A stretch of 64,000 nucleotides of DNA from contig NC_092039.1 of NCBI RefSeq assembly GCF_003086295.3, forward strand, positions 73,489,649-73,553,648, given 5' to 3'. Positions 9,581 to 18,916 of this stretch are shown one piece after another. The translations under genes and the position numbers were made by a program. This stretch comes from Arachis hypogaea. Taxonomy: Eukaryota; Streptophyta; Magnoliopsida; Fabales; Fabaceae. Under the pieces are notes generated by a model that worked only from the letters and a program-made list of their open reading frames with translations, made no database searches and was not told where the DNA came from. Position 1 is the first letter of the stretch. Every line of letters begins with the position of its first letter.

Positions 9581-11683
9581 TGATGTGTGGAAAACGATCC
9601 AACACAAAACTCACCGGCAAGTGTACCGGGTCGCATCAAGTAATAATAACTCACATGAGTGAGGTCGATCCCACAGGGATTGAAGGATTGAGCAATTTTA
9701 GTTTAGTGGTTGATTTAGTCAAGCGAATCAAGTTTTGGTTGAGTGGGTTGTATTTAACAGAATATAAATTGCTTGGAATGTAAAGGGAGAAGGGGAAATT
9801 GCAGTAAATTAAAGAACAGGAAAGTAAACTTGCTGAATCTTAAAGAACAAGAAAGTAAATGACTGAAACTTAAAGTGCAAGAAATGTAAATAGCAGTAAC
9901 TTAAATGGCAAGAAATATAAATTGCTTGAATATAAAAGGGATTTGAGGACTGGGATTTGCAGAATCTAAACAAAGATAAATTGAATCACCACAATTAATA
10001 GAGCAGAAATTGAATTGGAGCAATGAGAATTCAAACAGAAATTAAAAGTAAATTGCAGCAGGGTTCACAGAAGAACCAAAAAGAAAAATGGGGTCTCAGG
10101 TCTCAAGAGACTAGAAAGCAAAGTCTAGATCTCTATTTGCCTTCCCAGATCCAAGTTCACAAAGCAATTGACAAGGAATTGAAGAAGAAGCAGTAAAGAG
10201 AATGTGAATGGATTCAATTATGCAGAAAAGAAACTAAAGAGTTCTTGAGTGGAGATTGAGACAGAATTTCCTCAATTCTTAACACCCAAGAATCAAAACA
10301 AGGAAATTAAAAAGACCCAAGCAAGAACGAGGAAGAAGAGAGATCAATTCTCCTCCCTAATTCTTTGAAATCTCAGTGAAGACACCAAGAGAAGTTCCCA
10401 AGTGCAAAAATAGAATTCAAAGCTCAAAGAAAGTGCAAAATTAAAAAGCTAAGCAAAAGGTCCTAATTACATCAAACTAGCTCCTATTTATACACTTTCT
10501 ATTCTTGGATTTTGGGATTTGGATGGGCTTTTGATTTGGTGAAGAAATGAATTAAAATGGATTTTGAATTCAATTTTTCGGCCCAAAAAATAATAGCTCC
10601 CAGGAGGCTGCCCTGCCCTTGTGGAGGGCAGGGCAGGATTTGGTGCGTGTTGGTGCTTGCTTGGTGCGGGCTGGTGCGGTCTTGGTGCACAGAACGCTGC
10701 CCTGCCCTCGCGGAGGGCAGGGCAGGAAAAATTGGTGCGCCAGAGATGTGCCACGGTGCGTGCTGATGCTGCCAGAGTCATGCCATGGTGCGCCAGAATG
10801 GTGCCTTGGTGCACAGGATGCTGCCCTGCCCTCGCGGAGGGTAGGGCAGAAAAAGTTGGTGCTGCCAGGATCGTGCTGTGGTGCGCGTTGGTGCTGCCAG
10901 GATCGTTCCTTGGTGCGCCAGACTCACTTCTTGGTGCGCCAGAGTTGTGCACCAACAAAATGCTGCCCTGCCCTCGCGGAGGGCAGGGCAGTGTTTCCAA
11001 AATGAAGTCCCGTGTTTGAATCCGGGCAGAAACACACGCTAAATCATTTTCCTTGGTTTCTTGGCACGGTAATGGACCTTAGTTCCTTGCTTCCTCATGG
11101 TCCCGTGTTCAACTCTTGTGGCAAGCATTTGGAGACATTTTCCTTTGATTTTCTTCCTTGGTGAGCCCGATACTGCCCTTGTGGAGGGCAGGGCAACATT
11201 TTCTTCTTCTTGATTCCAAGGCACAAATTTGTGCTCTGCCCTTGTAGTGGGCAGGGCAGAGTTTCCTTCTTTGCTTAGTTCCCTTATGTTGCCCTCCTAG
11301 AGGGCAGTGTGCCCTTGTGGAGGGCAATGCTTGCCTCCCCCATTGTATGTGGCACACTTTTCCTTCCTTTAACCACGCTTCCTTCTCCTTGGGTCACGCT
11401 TTCTTAGGCCACGCTTTTCTCTTTTATTCTTTTCTTCACCTGAAATAAACCAAAACAACCACTCCAAGTATCACTAAATTCATAAGGCTTATAAATCAAT
11501 TAAAATTCAATTAAAATTAGCTTAAACCTCATGGATTAACATTAATTTCATGGTGGTTGCTTGATTTAAAGAAGTTGTGCATTTTCACTCCAAATCACTT
11601 ACTTAAGAAGCAAGAAAGTGCATAAAGACTAACAAAACAAATGAAATTAGCTTGAAAAATGGGTATATGATGACTTGTCATCA
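9581..11683 (-). mobile_element. 5' LTR of element A (shared LTR of the tandem)
   Basis: 2103 bp with ends TGATGTGTGG and TTGTCATCA in plus reading. Carries the second copy of the hairpin array (about 10607-11329), with one arm mutated, and the TATA-like box at 10484-10492. Differs from 2842-4944 at about nine positions. Confidence 0.92.
10607..11329 (-). repeat. Hairpin array in U3 of the second A LTR
   Basis: Same CTGCCCTGCCCTC-GCG-GAGGG units as 3868-4590, shifted by 6739 bp. Sense-strand location is upstream of the TATA box at 10484-10492. Confidence 0.9.
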
Positions 11684-12048
11684 CAACACCAAACTTAAAT
11701 CTTGCTTGTCCCCAAGCAAGCATCAAAACTAAGAGTAAATGACATGAATAAGAAAAGAACACATATCCTTATTAGGCATATAGCAGAACTTGATTTATGG
11801 AGTCTTTATGCAGACAATGACAACTCACTTATTGTTGCTGCTACATAATACACATCTTTCCTCAAAGGCTTGCTAACCTTGCTGTTATAAGACTCACTTT
11901 TTAATTAATCCCTTGCTAACTTTTCTTGGCTTACAATGCTTAACAAGCTTATTATTCTTTTGGAGGTTTGGTGTCAAATGTTGCAGTAGTAGCCTTTGGC
12001 TTTATTTTCTTTTCTTTTGCTCAACATTCTTTCCACCACAGACACATG
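11684..12048 (-). mobile_element. Truncated second internal region of A (3' end only)
   Basis: Near-identical copy of 4945-5306, including the RGGA hairpin (11701-11720), ending abruptly after ccacagacacatg. To its right the D LTR resumes. Only two differences from the first copy were noticed, so the duplication is recent. Confidence 0.85.
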
Positions 12049-13281
12049 CTCAAATTTTAGGGGTTTTGAGAATGAGGAACAAGTATGATAAATGATAAGC
12101 GAAATAAATAAATAACTATAAAATAAACTCTTGGCAAGATATGAAAATTCGGAAGTCCTAACCTAGTTACTCCTATAAGAATGGAAGTTAATCCCACTTA
12201 GTTAACCTTTGCGTAAGCAAGGGAAAGTCAAGTGAACTAATTGGTTGGATTTCCCAAGTTCTAGCCAAATCCTAAGGAAAGATTAGAGTTAGTGAAATTC
12301 CAGTTAATTAGCCAACATAACAATCAATCATGAATAGTTGGTAACTCAAGAGCTTCCAGTTAATCAATTAAAGCCAATAATATAAAAAGCTAAATATAAA
12401 TCTAAGATCTGAAATGCCTCAAATAACATACATTCGAAGCAATAAAATCTAACATGGACAATATTCATAAGCCAATTGGGCAATATAAATCAAATACAAA
12501 TAAAAGCATTAAAAGTATCTCAAAGTAGAAGAGAAGTAAAAATAAAGGTATATTGAACCTGATATGAAGATGAGATAAATCCCTAATTTCTAAAAATCCT
12601 AATCCTAAATTAAATTCTAATCCTAATCCTAAGAGAGAGGAGAGAGCCTCTCTCACTAAAAACTACATCTAAAACTTAAAATTGTGAATTATGAAAAGCA
12701 TCTTGAGTCTCTGCATGTTCCCTGACTTTAATCTGTGTTTCTGGGCCGAAAACTGGGTTGAAATCCGGCCCAGAATCTCTGCCAGCGACTTTTGTAATTC
12801 TGCAGATCACGCACGTGACGCGGACGCGTCATTCGGCGTTTTTCTTTTCCATGCGGGCGCGTCGTCCATGCCTCTGCGTCGCTTCTGCTTTTCCAATCCG
12901 CGCGTCCGCATCACTCATGCGGCCGCGTCACTGCGAATTCCTTTCTTCTGCGCGGTCGTGTCGCTGATGCGTACGCGTCACTTCCTGCTGGTCATCTCCT
13001 CAATTTCTTGTGTTCCTTCCATTTTTGCAAGCTTCCTTCCCAATCTCTCACTCATTCATGCCCTATAAATCCTGAAACACTTAACACACAGATCAAGGCA
13101 TCGAATGGTAATAAGAGAGGATTAAGATTAGTTAAATTAAGACCAAAGAAGCATGTTTTCAATCATGTAATAATTTTAGGAAGGAAATATAAATGCATGC
13201 TAATTATATGAATAAGTGGGTAAAGACCATGATAAACCACACAATTAAACACATTGTAAACCATAAAATAGTGGTTTATCA
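12049..13281 (-). mobile_element. 5' LTR of D, distal part
   Basis: Continuation of the LTR begun at 2727. Contains an R-region-like hairpin GAGAGAGG/CCTCTCTC (12633-12654) next to GGATTA repeats (sense), a CG-rich gacgcggacgcgtc cluster (about 12810-12980), and ends TTTATCA at 13281. Closely related along its length to D' (about 61713-63084). Confidence 0.8.
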
Positions 13282-13757
13282 GTGACAAACGCAAAAGGAT
13301 CAATGGATCTTATTCTGACATGATCGAGAACCAACAGACGATTAGCTGTGCTGTGACAGAGCATTTGGACCATTTTCACTAAGAGGATGGGAAGTAGCCA
13401 TTGACAACGGTGACACCCTACACACAGCTTGCCATGGAAGAAACTTTGCACTTTTGAAAGTGAGGAAGCATTATGTTACAGAAATTCAGAAGACAAAGCA
13501 TCTCCAAAACTCCAACATATTCTCCATTATTGAGTAACAATTATTTATTTTATGCCCTTTCACTTTTTACAATTGAACTTGAAAAACACTATTGTTGGCA
13601 TCCTGACTAAGAATAATAAGATAACCATAGCTTGCTTCAAACCAACAATCTCCGTGGGATTCGACCCTTACTCACGTAAGGTATTACTTGGACGACCCAA
13701 TGCACTTGCTGGTTAGTTGTGTGGATTGCAAAAGTATGATTGCAATTTCGTGCACCA
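13282..13757 (+). mobile_element. M: 3' part of a family-B LTR
   Basis: Homologous to the last about 480 bp of family-B LTRs, including the U5 block ending TTTCGTGCACCA. Its 5' part is cut off by the insertion of D and lies outside the window. It ends inside the RT gene of C; the first base of the final Asp codon of FMDD lies at the junction. Whether M was a solo LTR or a full element cannot be seen. Confidence 0.85.
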
Positions 13758-15040
13758 TCATCCATAAACACCTCGATGAACCTCTCAATCATGTCCGAAA
13801 ATATGGAGAGCATGCACCTTTGGAATGTTGCAGGTGCATTGCACTGTCCAAAGGGCATCCTCCTGTAAGCAAAAACACCACATGGACTAGTAAATGAAGT
13901 TTTCTCCTGGTCTTTTGGGTCTACAACTATTTGGTTGTAACCCGAATAACCGTCAAGAAAGCAGTAGTATTCGTGTCTAGCCAGCCTCTCGAGCATTTGG
14001 TCCATGAATGGTAGGGGGAAGTGGTCCTTCCTGGTGGCTTCATTGAACTTCCTGTAGTCAATGCACATGCGCCAACCGATCACTATTCTTGTTAGTATCA
14101 GCTCATTCTTCTCATTTGGTACAACAGTGATTCCTCCTTTCTTTGGAACTACTTGTACTAGGCTCACCCAAGGGCTGTCTGAGATGGGGTAGATCACCCC
14201 AGCTTGCCACAACTTCAACACTTCCTTCTGGACTTCCTCATTCATGGTTGGATTCAACCTTCTTTGTTGTTGCCTTGAAGGCTTGGCACCCTCCTCAAGT
14301 AGGATCTTGTGCATACACATTGAAGGGTTGATCCCTTTTAAGTCTGTGAGTGTCCAGCCTATAGCATCCTTATGTTGTTTTAGCACTTGGATGAGCTCCT
14401 CTTCTTGCTCCTTGCTCAAGCTTGAATTGATGATCACTGGGTAGGTGCTGTTGTCACCTAGATATGCATATTTCAAGCTTGGAGGTAGGGTTTTTAGCTC
14501 TAGTTTCGGTGCTTCTTCTTCATTGTTGTCTTTGTGGTTTGTCATGATTGAACTTGCCATGGTTCCTTGTGGTAGTTCTTCACGTGGTGCTTGTTGCTCC
14601 AATTCCATACTTCCTTCATATTGCTCTTCTTCCAAAACTCCTTGGACTATTTGTTCTATGGTGTCCACCATCATGCATTCTCCTATTGCTTCCTTGGGAT
14701 AACTCATTGCCTTGAAGGCATAGAAGACTATCTTTTCCTCATGTAATCTAAAGACTAGTTCTCCTTTTTGCACATCAATGATGGCTCCAGCAGTAGCTAA
14801 GAATGGCCTTCCTAGGATAATTGAAGTGTTTGCCTTTTCTTCCATATCCAGCACAACAAAGTCAGCTGGGAAGATAAATTCTCCCACCTTCACCAATAAA
14901 TCTTCCACCACTCCATGTGGAAACATGAATGTTCTGTCAGCTACTTGGAGTGCCATTCTTGTTGGTTTAGCTTCCTCAATTCTCATCCTTCTCATCATGT
15001 TCAAGGACATGAGATTGATGCTAGCTTCTAAGTTACACAA
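13758..15040 (-). pseudogene. pol: Protease-reverse transcriptase of C, truncated
   Basis: Protease: the catalytic box reads CNLEASINL instead of CDLGAS, so the catalytic Asp is replaced by Asn (near 15030) and the enzyme should be dead; VVLD and IILGRPFLATA follow. An acidic linker leads to RT with WVSLVQVVPKKGG, CIDYRKFNEATRKDHFPLP, YCFLDGYSGYNQI, RRMPFGQCNAPATFQRC and VFMDD. This is the Athila type of RT palm. The frame then runs into LTR M after FMDD, so the thumb, RNase H and integrase are absent from the window. Confidence 0.9.
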
Positions 15041-15079
15041 GGCCTTTTCAATAGTGACATTCCCTATGATGCAGGGGAT

Positions 15080-15642
15080 TCAGAAACTTCCTGGGTCCTT
15101 CATTTTTTGGGGGAGTTTCTTTTGTATGATGGCACTACATTCCTCAGTTAGAACTACGGTCTCCTTTTCACCCCAGTTTCTTTTTCTTGTCATGAGCTCC
15201 TTCAAGAACTTTGCATAGAGGGGCATTTGCAAATGGTATGGTATGTTGATTTGGAGCTTTTTGAAGATTTCCAAAAATCTAGAGAACTGGCTGTCCTTCC
15301 CATCCTTCCTTAGCCTTTGTGGGTATGGTGCCCTTGGTACATAAGGCTTCAAGATTGGCTTTGGTGAAGACGGGCTAGGGGCCTTTTCTTTCTTCCTATT
15401 TTCAGGCTTTTCTACAGCTTCTTCTTCGTTGTTTTCCTGGTTTTGGGTGACTTCTTCTATCACTTTTCCACTTCTAAGTGTGATGGCCTTACATTCCCCT
15501 CTTGGGTTGGCCATGGTGTCACTTGGAAATGTGTGTGTAGGCATTAGGATTTGCTTGGATAAAAACCCCACTTGTGCTTCCAGCTTTGAGATTGCTGCAC
15601 CTTGGTTCTTCAAATTCGACCTGTATTCTTCTTGGTTGGCAT
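15080..15642 (-). pseudogene. Gag C-terminal linker of C
   Basis: Same frame as the protease segment, separated by a TGA at about 15077. Shows KLEAQVGFLSKQ (coiled-coil-like), GECKAITLRSGKV, a Pro/Lys-rich linker and YPQRLRKDGKDSQFSRFLEIFKKLQINIP, the conserved stretch before protease in Athila relatives. Its upstream end is at the E insertion; codons beyond 15642 belong to the solo LTR. Confidence 0.85.
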
Positions 15643-17175
15643 TGACAAACCCCACTTTGAGGGTTTATCTTGTGCTTGATTTTAGGGGATTTTATAACCT
15701 TTTACCCTCATTTATCCATTGAAATAGCATGGTTTTGTGATTGTCTCCTTATTTGTTCTTAGATGTGAAAACATGCTTTTTAGGTCTTAAAATAGATAAA
15801 TATAATTTACCGTGATTCCATTAGATGCCTTGATATGTTTGTTAAGTGATTTCAGAATTAGGAGGCAAAGATTGGATCAAGGGAATGAAGAAAAGCATGT
15901 AAAGTTGGAGAACTCATGAAGAAATGAAAGAACCGGAAAGTTGTCAAGCCGACCTCTTCGCACTTAATTGACCATAACTTGAGCTACAGAGGTCCAAATG
16001 ATGCGGTTCCAGTTGGGTTAGAAAGCTAACATCCGGGGCTTCGAAATGATATAAATTTTGCCATATGTTGCTTCGCGTTCAGGGGCGCGCACGCGCCGTT
16101 GTTGCCACCTAGTCCACTTGAAGCAAAACGTGGCCAGCGATTTTAGAAGCCTTGTGGACCCAATCCAACTCATTTTCTGATGCTATTTAACCCAAGGAGT
16201 GAAGAGGGAAACACAAGTTAGTTACCATTAGCATAGTTTAGTAGTTAGAAGTAGTTTCTAGAGAGAGAAGCTCTCACTTCTCTCTAGAATTAGGATTAGG
16301 ATTAGGATTAGTTCTTAGATCTAGGTTTTAATCTTTGCTTTCTTATACTTCTACATCTCAATTCCTTGTTGTTACATTCATTCTTCTTCCATTCTTTTAT
16401 TGTAATTTCCTTTATGTTGTTCTTATACTTTGTTGTAGATCTACTATTGTTCCTTCCATTTTCTTTCAATTCAATAAGAGGTAATTCATAATAATTGTTC
16501 TTCTTTGCTTTTCTATTGTTGATCTCTTGCTTTTGTAGTTAGATCTCTCTTTAATTCTTGCATTTAATAATGTTTACTTCTATTGCACTCTATGTGTTTG
16601 TTGAAATGTCTCTTTTAGTTTTAGTGTAGATTTTGTTCCTCTTGGCCTAGGTAGAGTAATTAGTGACACTTGAGTTATCTAATTCCTTTGTTGATTGATA
16701 ATTGGAGAGATTGCTAATTGGTTTGGAGTGCACTAAAGCTAGTCTTTCCTTGGGAGTTGACTAGGACTTGTGGCTCAAGTCAATTCATCCACTTGACTTT
16801 CCTTTATTAACAAGGGTTAACTAAGTGGTAGCAATGAATAATTCTCATCACAATTGAGAAGGATAACTAGGATAGAACTTCTAGTTCTCATACCTTACCA
16901 AGAGCCTTTTATAGTTGTTAGTTTATTTTCATTGCCATTTACTTTCATGTCTCTTATCCAAAACCCCAAAACACATCACAACCAATAACAAGACACTTCA
17001 TTACAATTCCTAGGGAGAACGACCCGAGGTTTCAATACTTCGGTTATTAATTTTAGGGGTTTTTTTTAGTGACAAACAACTTTTTTGTATGAAAGGATTA
17101 GTGATTGGTTTAGAAACTATACTTGCAACGAGAATTCATTTGTGAAATTCTAAACCACCAAAAATCCAATCGTCA
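15643..17175 (+). mobile_element. E: solo LTR with target duplication GGCAT
   Basis: 1533 bp, TGACAAACCC to CCAATCGTCA, flanked by GGCAT at 15638-15642 and 17176-17180. Removing it restores gag continuity. Plus orientation follows from the U5-like block attcctagggagaacgacccgag at 17006-17028. Contains an AGAGAGAAG/CTTCTCTCT hairpin (16262-16287) with GGATTA repeats after it and a small CG-rich patch near 16085. No coding sequence. Confidence 0.93.
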
Positions 17176-17180
17176 GGCAT

Positions 17181-18591
17181 CTATCTTCTTTTTAGCTTGT
17201 GCTTGCCTTTCCAAGAGGGTGGAAATGGCTCCTGTGAGCTGTGATGATAGTTGTGCTATTGCGGGCTCTACTCTCTCAAAGTTACCCTTGATTTCACACA
17301 GTTGTGAGGTTGGGGTTAGTGTGTCTTGATGGTGGTGTGTTTGCTGGTTGGAAGGATATGATGTGTGAGGTGGATTGTGGTAAGGTCTGTTGTTATTTGA
17401 GTGATGGTTGGAGTTGTGATTCTGGTATTGATTGGCTTGGTATGGTTTGTTGTGCTCTTGGTTGTGATTTTGTTGGTTCAGCCGCCCAAAATTTGGGTGG
17501 TTCTTCCATCTTAGGTTATATGTCTTAGAGTTAGGGTCATATGGTGGTCGAGGGGGGTTATGCACATAGTTTGCTTGCTCACATTCAACTTCTGGTTCAT
17601 TTTCTTCTTGGGGTGGTGCTTGAGCGTGGACAACTGCAACTTGATTATTTTTCATTTTCTTGGTTAAGGCTGCCAATTGTGTTGTAATTGCCTTGTTTTG
17701 TGCCAACAGGGAATCCATAGAATTGAGTTCCAGCACCCCCTTCTTTTGGCCTCTTTATGAAGCATAGAAGTAGTCATTCTCAGCTACAGTTTCAATGACA
17801 TCTATGGCTTCCTCAATGGTCTTCTTCTTGTTGAGTGAACCCCTTGAAGAGTGGTCCATAGCCTTCTTCGATTCATAGGTTAATCCGTCATAGAAAATGT
17901 GGAACTACACCCACTCATTAAACATATCCGGTGGGCATTTCCTTGTTAGATCTTTAAACCTCTCCCAGGCCTCATAGAGTGTTTCACCATCTAGCTGTCT
18001 GAAGGTTTGTACCTCAGCTCTTAGCCTGTTGATCCTCTGTAGAGGGTAAAATCTCGCTAGAAACTTGCTCACAACATCCTCCCATGTGGTTAGGCTCTCC
18101 TTGGGGAATGATTCTAACCACTTTGTTGCCTTATCTCTGAGTGAGAAAGGGAACATAAGTAGTTTGTAGGTGTCAGGGTGTACACCATTGGACTTTACAG
18201 TATCGCATATCCTCAAGAATGTGTTGAGATATTGATTTGGATCTTCTTGAGCACCTCCTCCATATGAGCAGTTATTCTGGACTAGTGTGATGAGTTGAGG
18301 TTTCAACTCAAAGTTGTTGGCATGGATTGTTGGCTTGAGGATGCTGTTGCCAAAATTTCCTAGATTTGGGTTGATATAGGAGCCTAAGAATCTCCTCTCT
18401 TGCCCATCTTGATTTTCAGCTCCTCCTCCAACATCTTTGTGCACTTCATCTTCCATGGTGGTTGTTAGATCTTCTTCTACTGGTTCTTCTCCAACTATAC
18501 CCTTGTCTCTAGCCTCCCTCCTTAATCTAAGGAAGGTTCTCTCAGGTTCACTATCAAAAGAGGATGAAGTCTCTCCTCTTCTACCTGTCAT
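17181..18591 (-). pseudogene. gag: Gag N-terminal and core domain of C, two in-frame stops
   Basis: Start chosen at MTGRRGE (18591). Arg/Glu-rich N-terminus, NNFELKPQLITLVQNNCS, core FPFSLRDKATKWLESFP, VSKFLARFYPLQR, YEAWERFKDLTRKCPP. An in-frame TAG follows NEWV (about 17905) where relatives have Gln; a second stop (TAA) near 17750 precedes RGQKKGVLELNS. The Gln/Asn/His-rich tail (YNLRWKNHPNF) reaches the E insertion. A third break is the LTR itself. Confidence 0.88.
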
Positions 18592-18855
18592 ACAGCCAAC
18601 ACACAGCAAGAAAAGAGCAAGTGAAGAAATCTCCTTAGTTAAAATTAGTGATTAGCTTGAGTGATGTAATTAATCAAACAGTTAAAAGAGTGAAAGTATA
18701 AACAATGAATAGCTAAAGAAATCTCAGAAAGATAAGAAAGAAAAACAGAGATTATAAAGGAATTTAAAGGTTACACTAGGAAATGAATAAAGAAAAATAA
18801 AAAAATGCTAAATCTAGCTCTCCAACTAGTTTAATCATTGTCAAATTCAAACCAA
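18592..18855 (-). other. Untranslated leader of C
   Basis: About 260 bp between PBS and gag, A-rich on the plus strand, no ORF. Confidence 0.6.
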
Positions 18856-18873
18856 TCCCCGGCAACGGCGTCA
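18856..18873 (-). other. Primer binding site of C (tRNA-Asp, one mismatch)
   Basis: tccccggcaacggcgtca: the acceptor end reads TCA rather than CCA. The nearest good LTR terminus (TGATGAATC) is 43 nt away, unusually far. Confidence 0.75.
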
Positions 18874-18916
18874 TAAAACATTATGGGCTGAATTCACTAC
18901 CCTTCCCCAATAATAT

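Larger units (their letters stand above)
2842..12048 (-). mobile_element. Element A: LTR-INT-LTR-INT' tandem of a gag-protease-only retrotransposon
   Basis: Two LTRs of exactly 2103 bp (2842-4944 and 9581-11683) flank a 4636-bp internal region with PBS, gag and protease on the minus strand. The right LTR is followed not by host DNA but by another 365 bp of A internal sequence (11684-12048), almost identical to 4945-5306. So this is a shared-LTR tandem whose second copy is truncated. The LTRs differ at only about nine positions by eye, making A one of the youngest insertions here. No RT, RNase H or integrase core is encoded. Confidence 0.85.
1..13281 (-). mobile_element. Element D: non-autonomous Athila-type LTR retrotransposon, left end outside window, split by element A
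   Basis: Reading on the minus strand, the 5' LTR runs from 13281 back to 2727 (interrupted at 2842-12048), followed by a tRNA-Asp PBS at 2706-2723, a long broken reading frame (592-2607), a conserved hairpin (527-550) and a CG-rich motif cluster (1-390). This order of ORF, hairpin, motif cluster matches the B-family elements further right. No Gag core, RT or integrase is visible, so the element is non-autonomous. It sits in a family-B LTR (13282-13757). The base pairs GTGAC right after its end are the likely target duplication, but the other end is not in the window. Confidence 0.75.

Noticed and set aside
13282..13757. Continuation of the RT ORF of C beyond FMDD into 13637
   Set aside because: The last 39 codons are LTR sequence read in reverse; homology to RT ends exactly at the LTR end.
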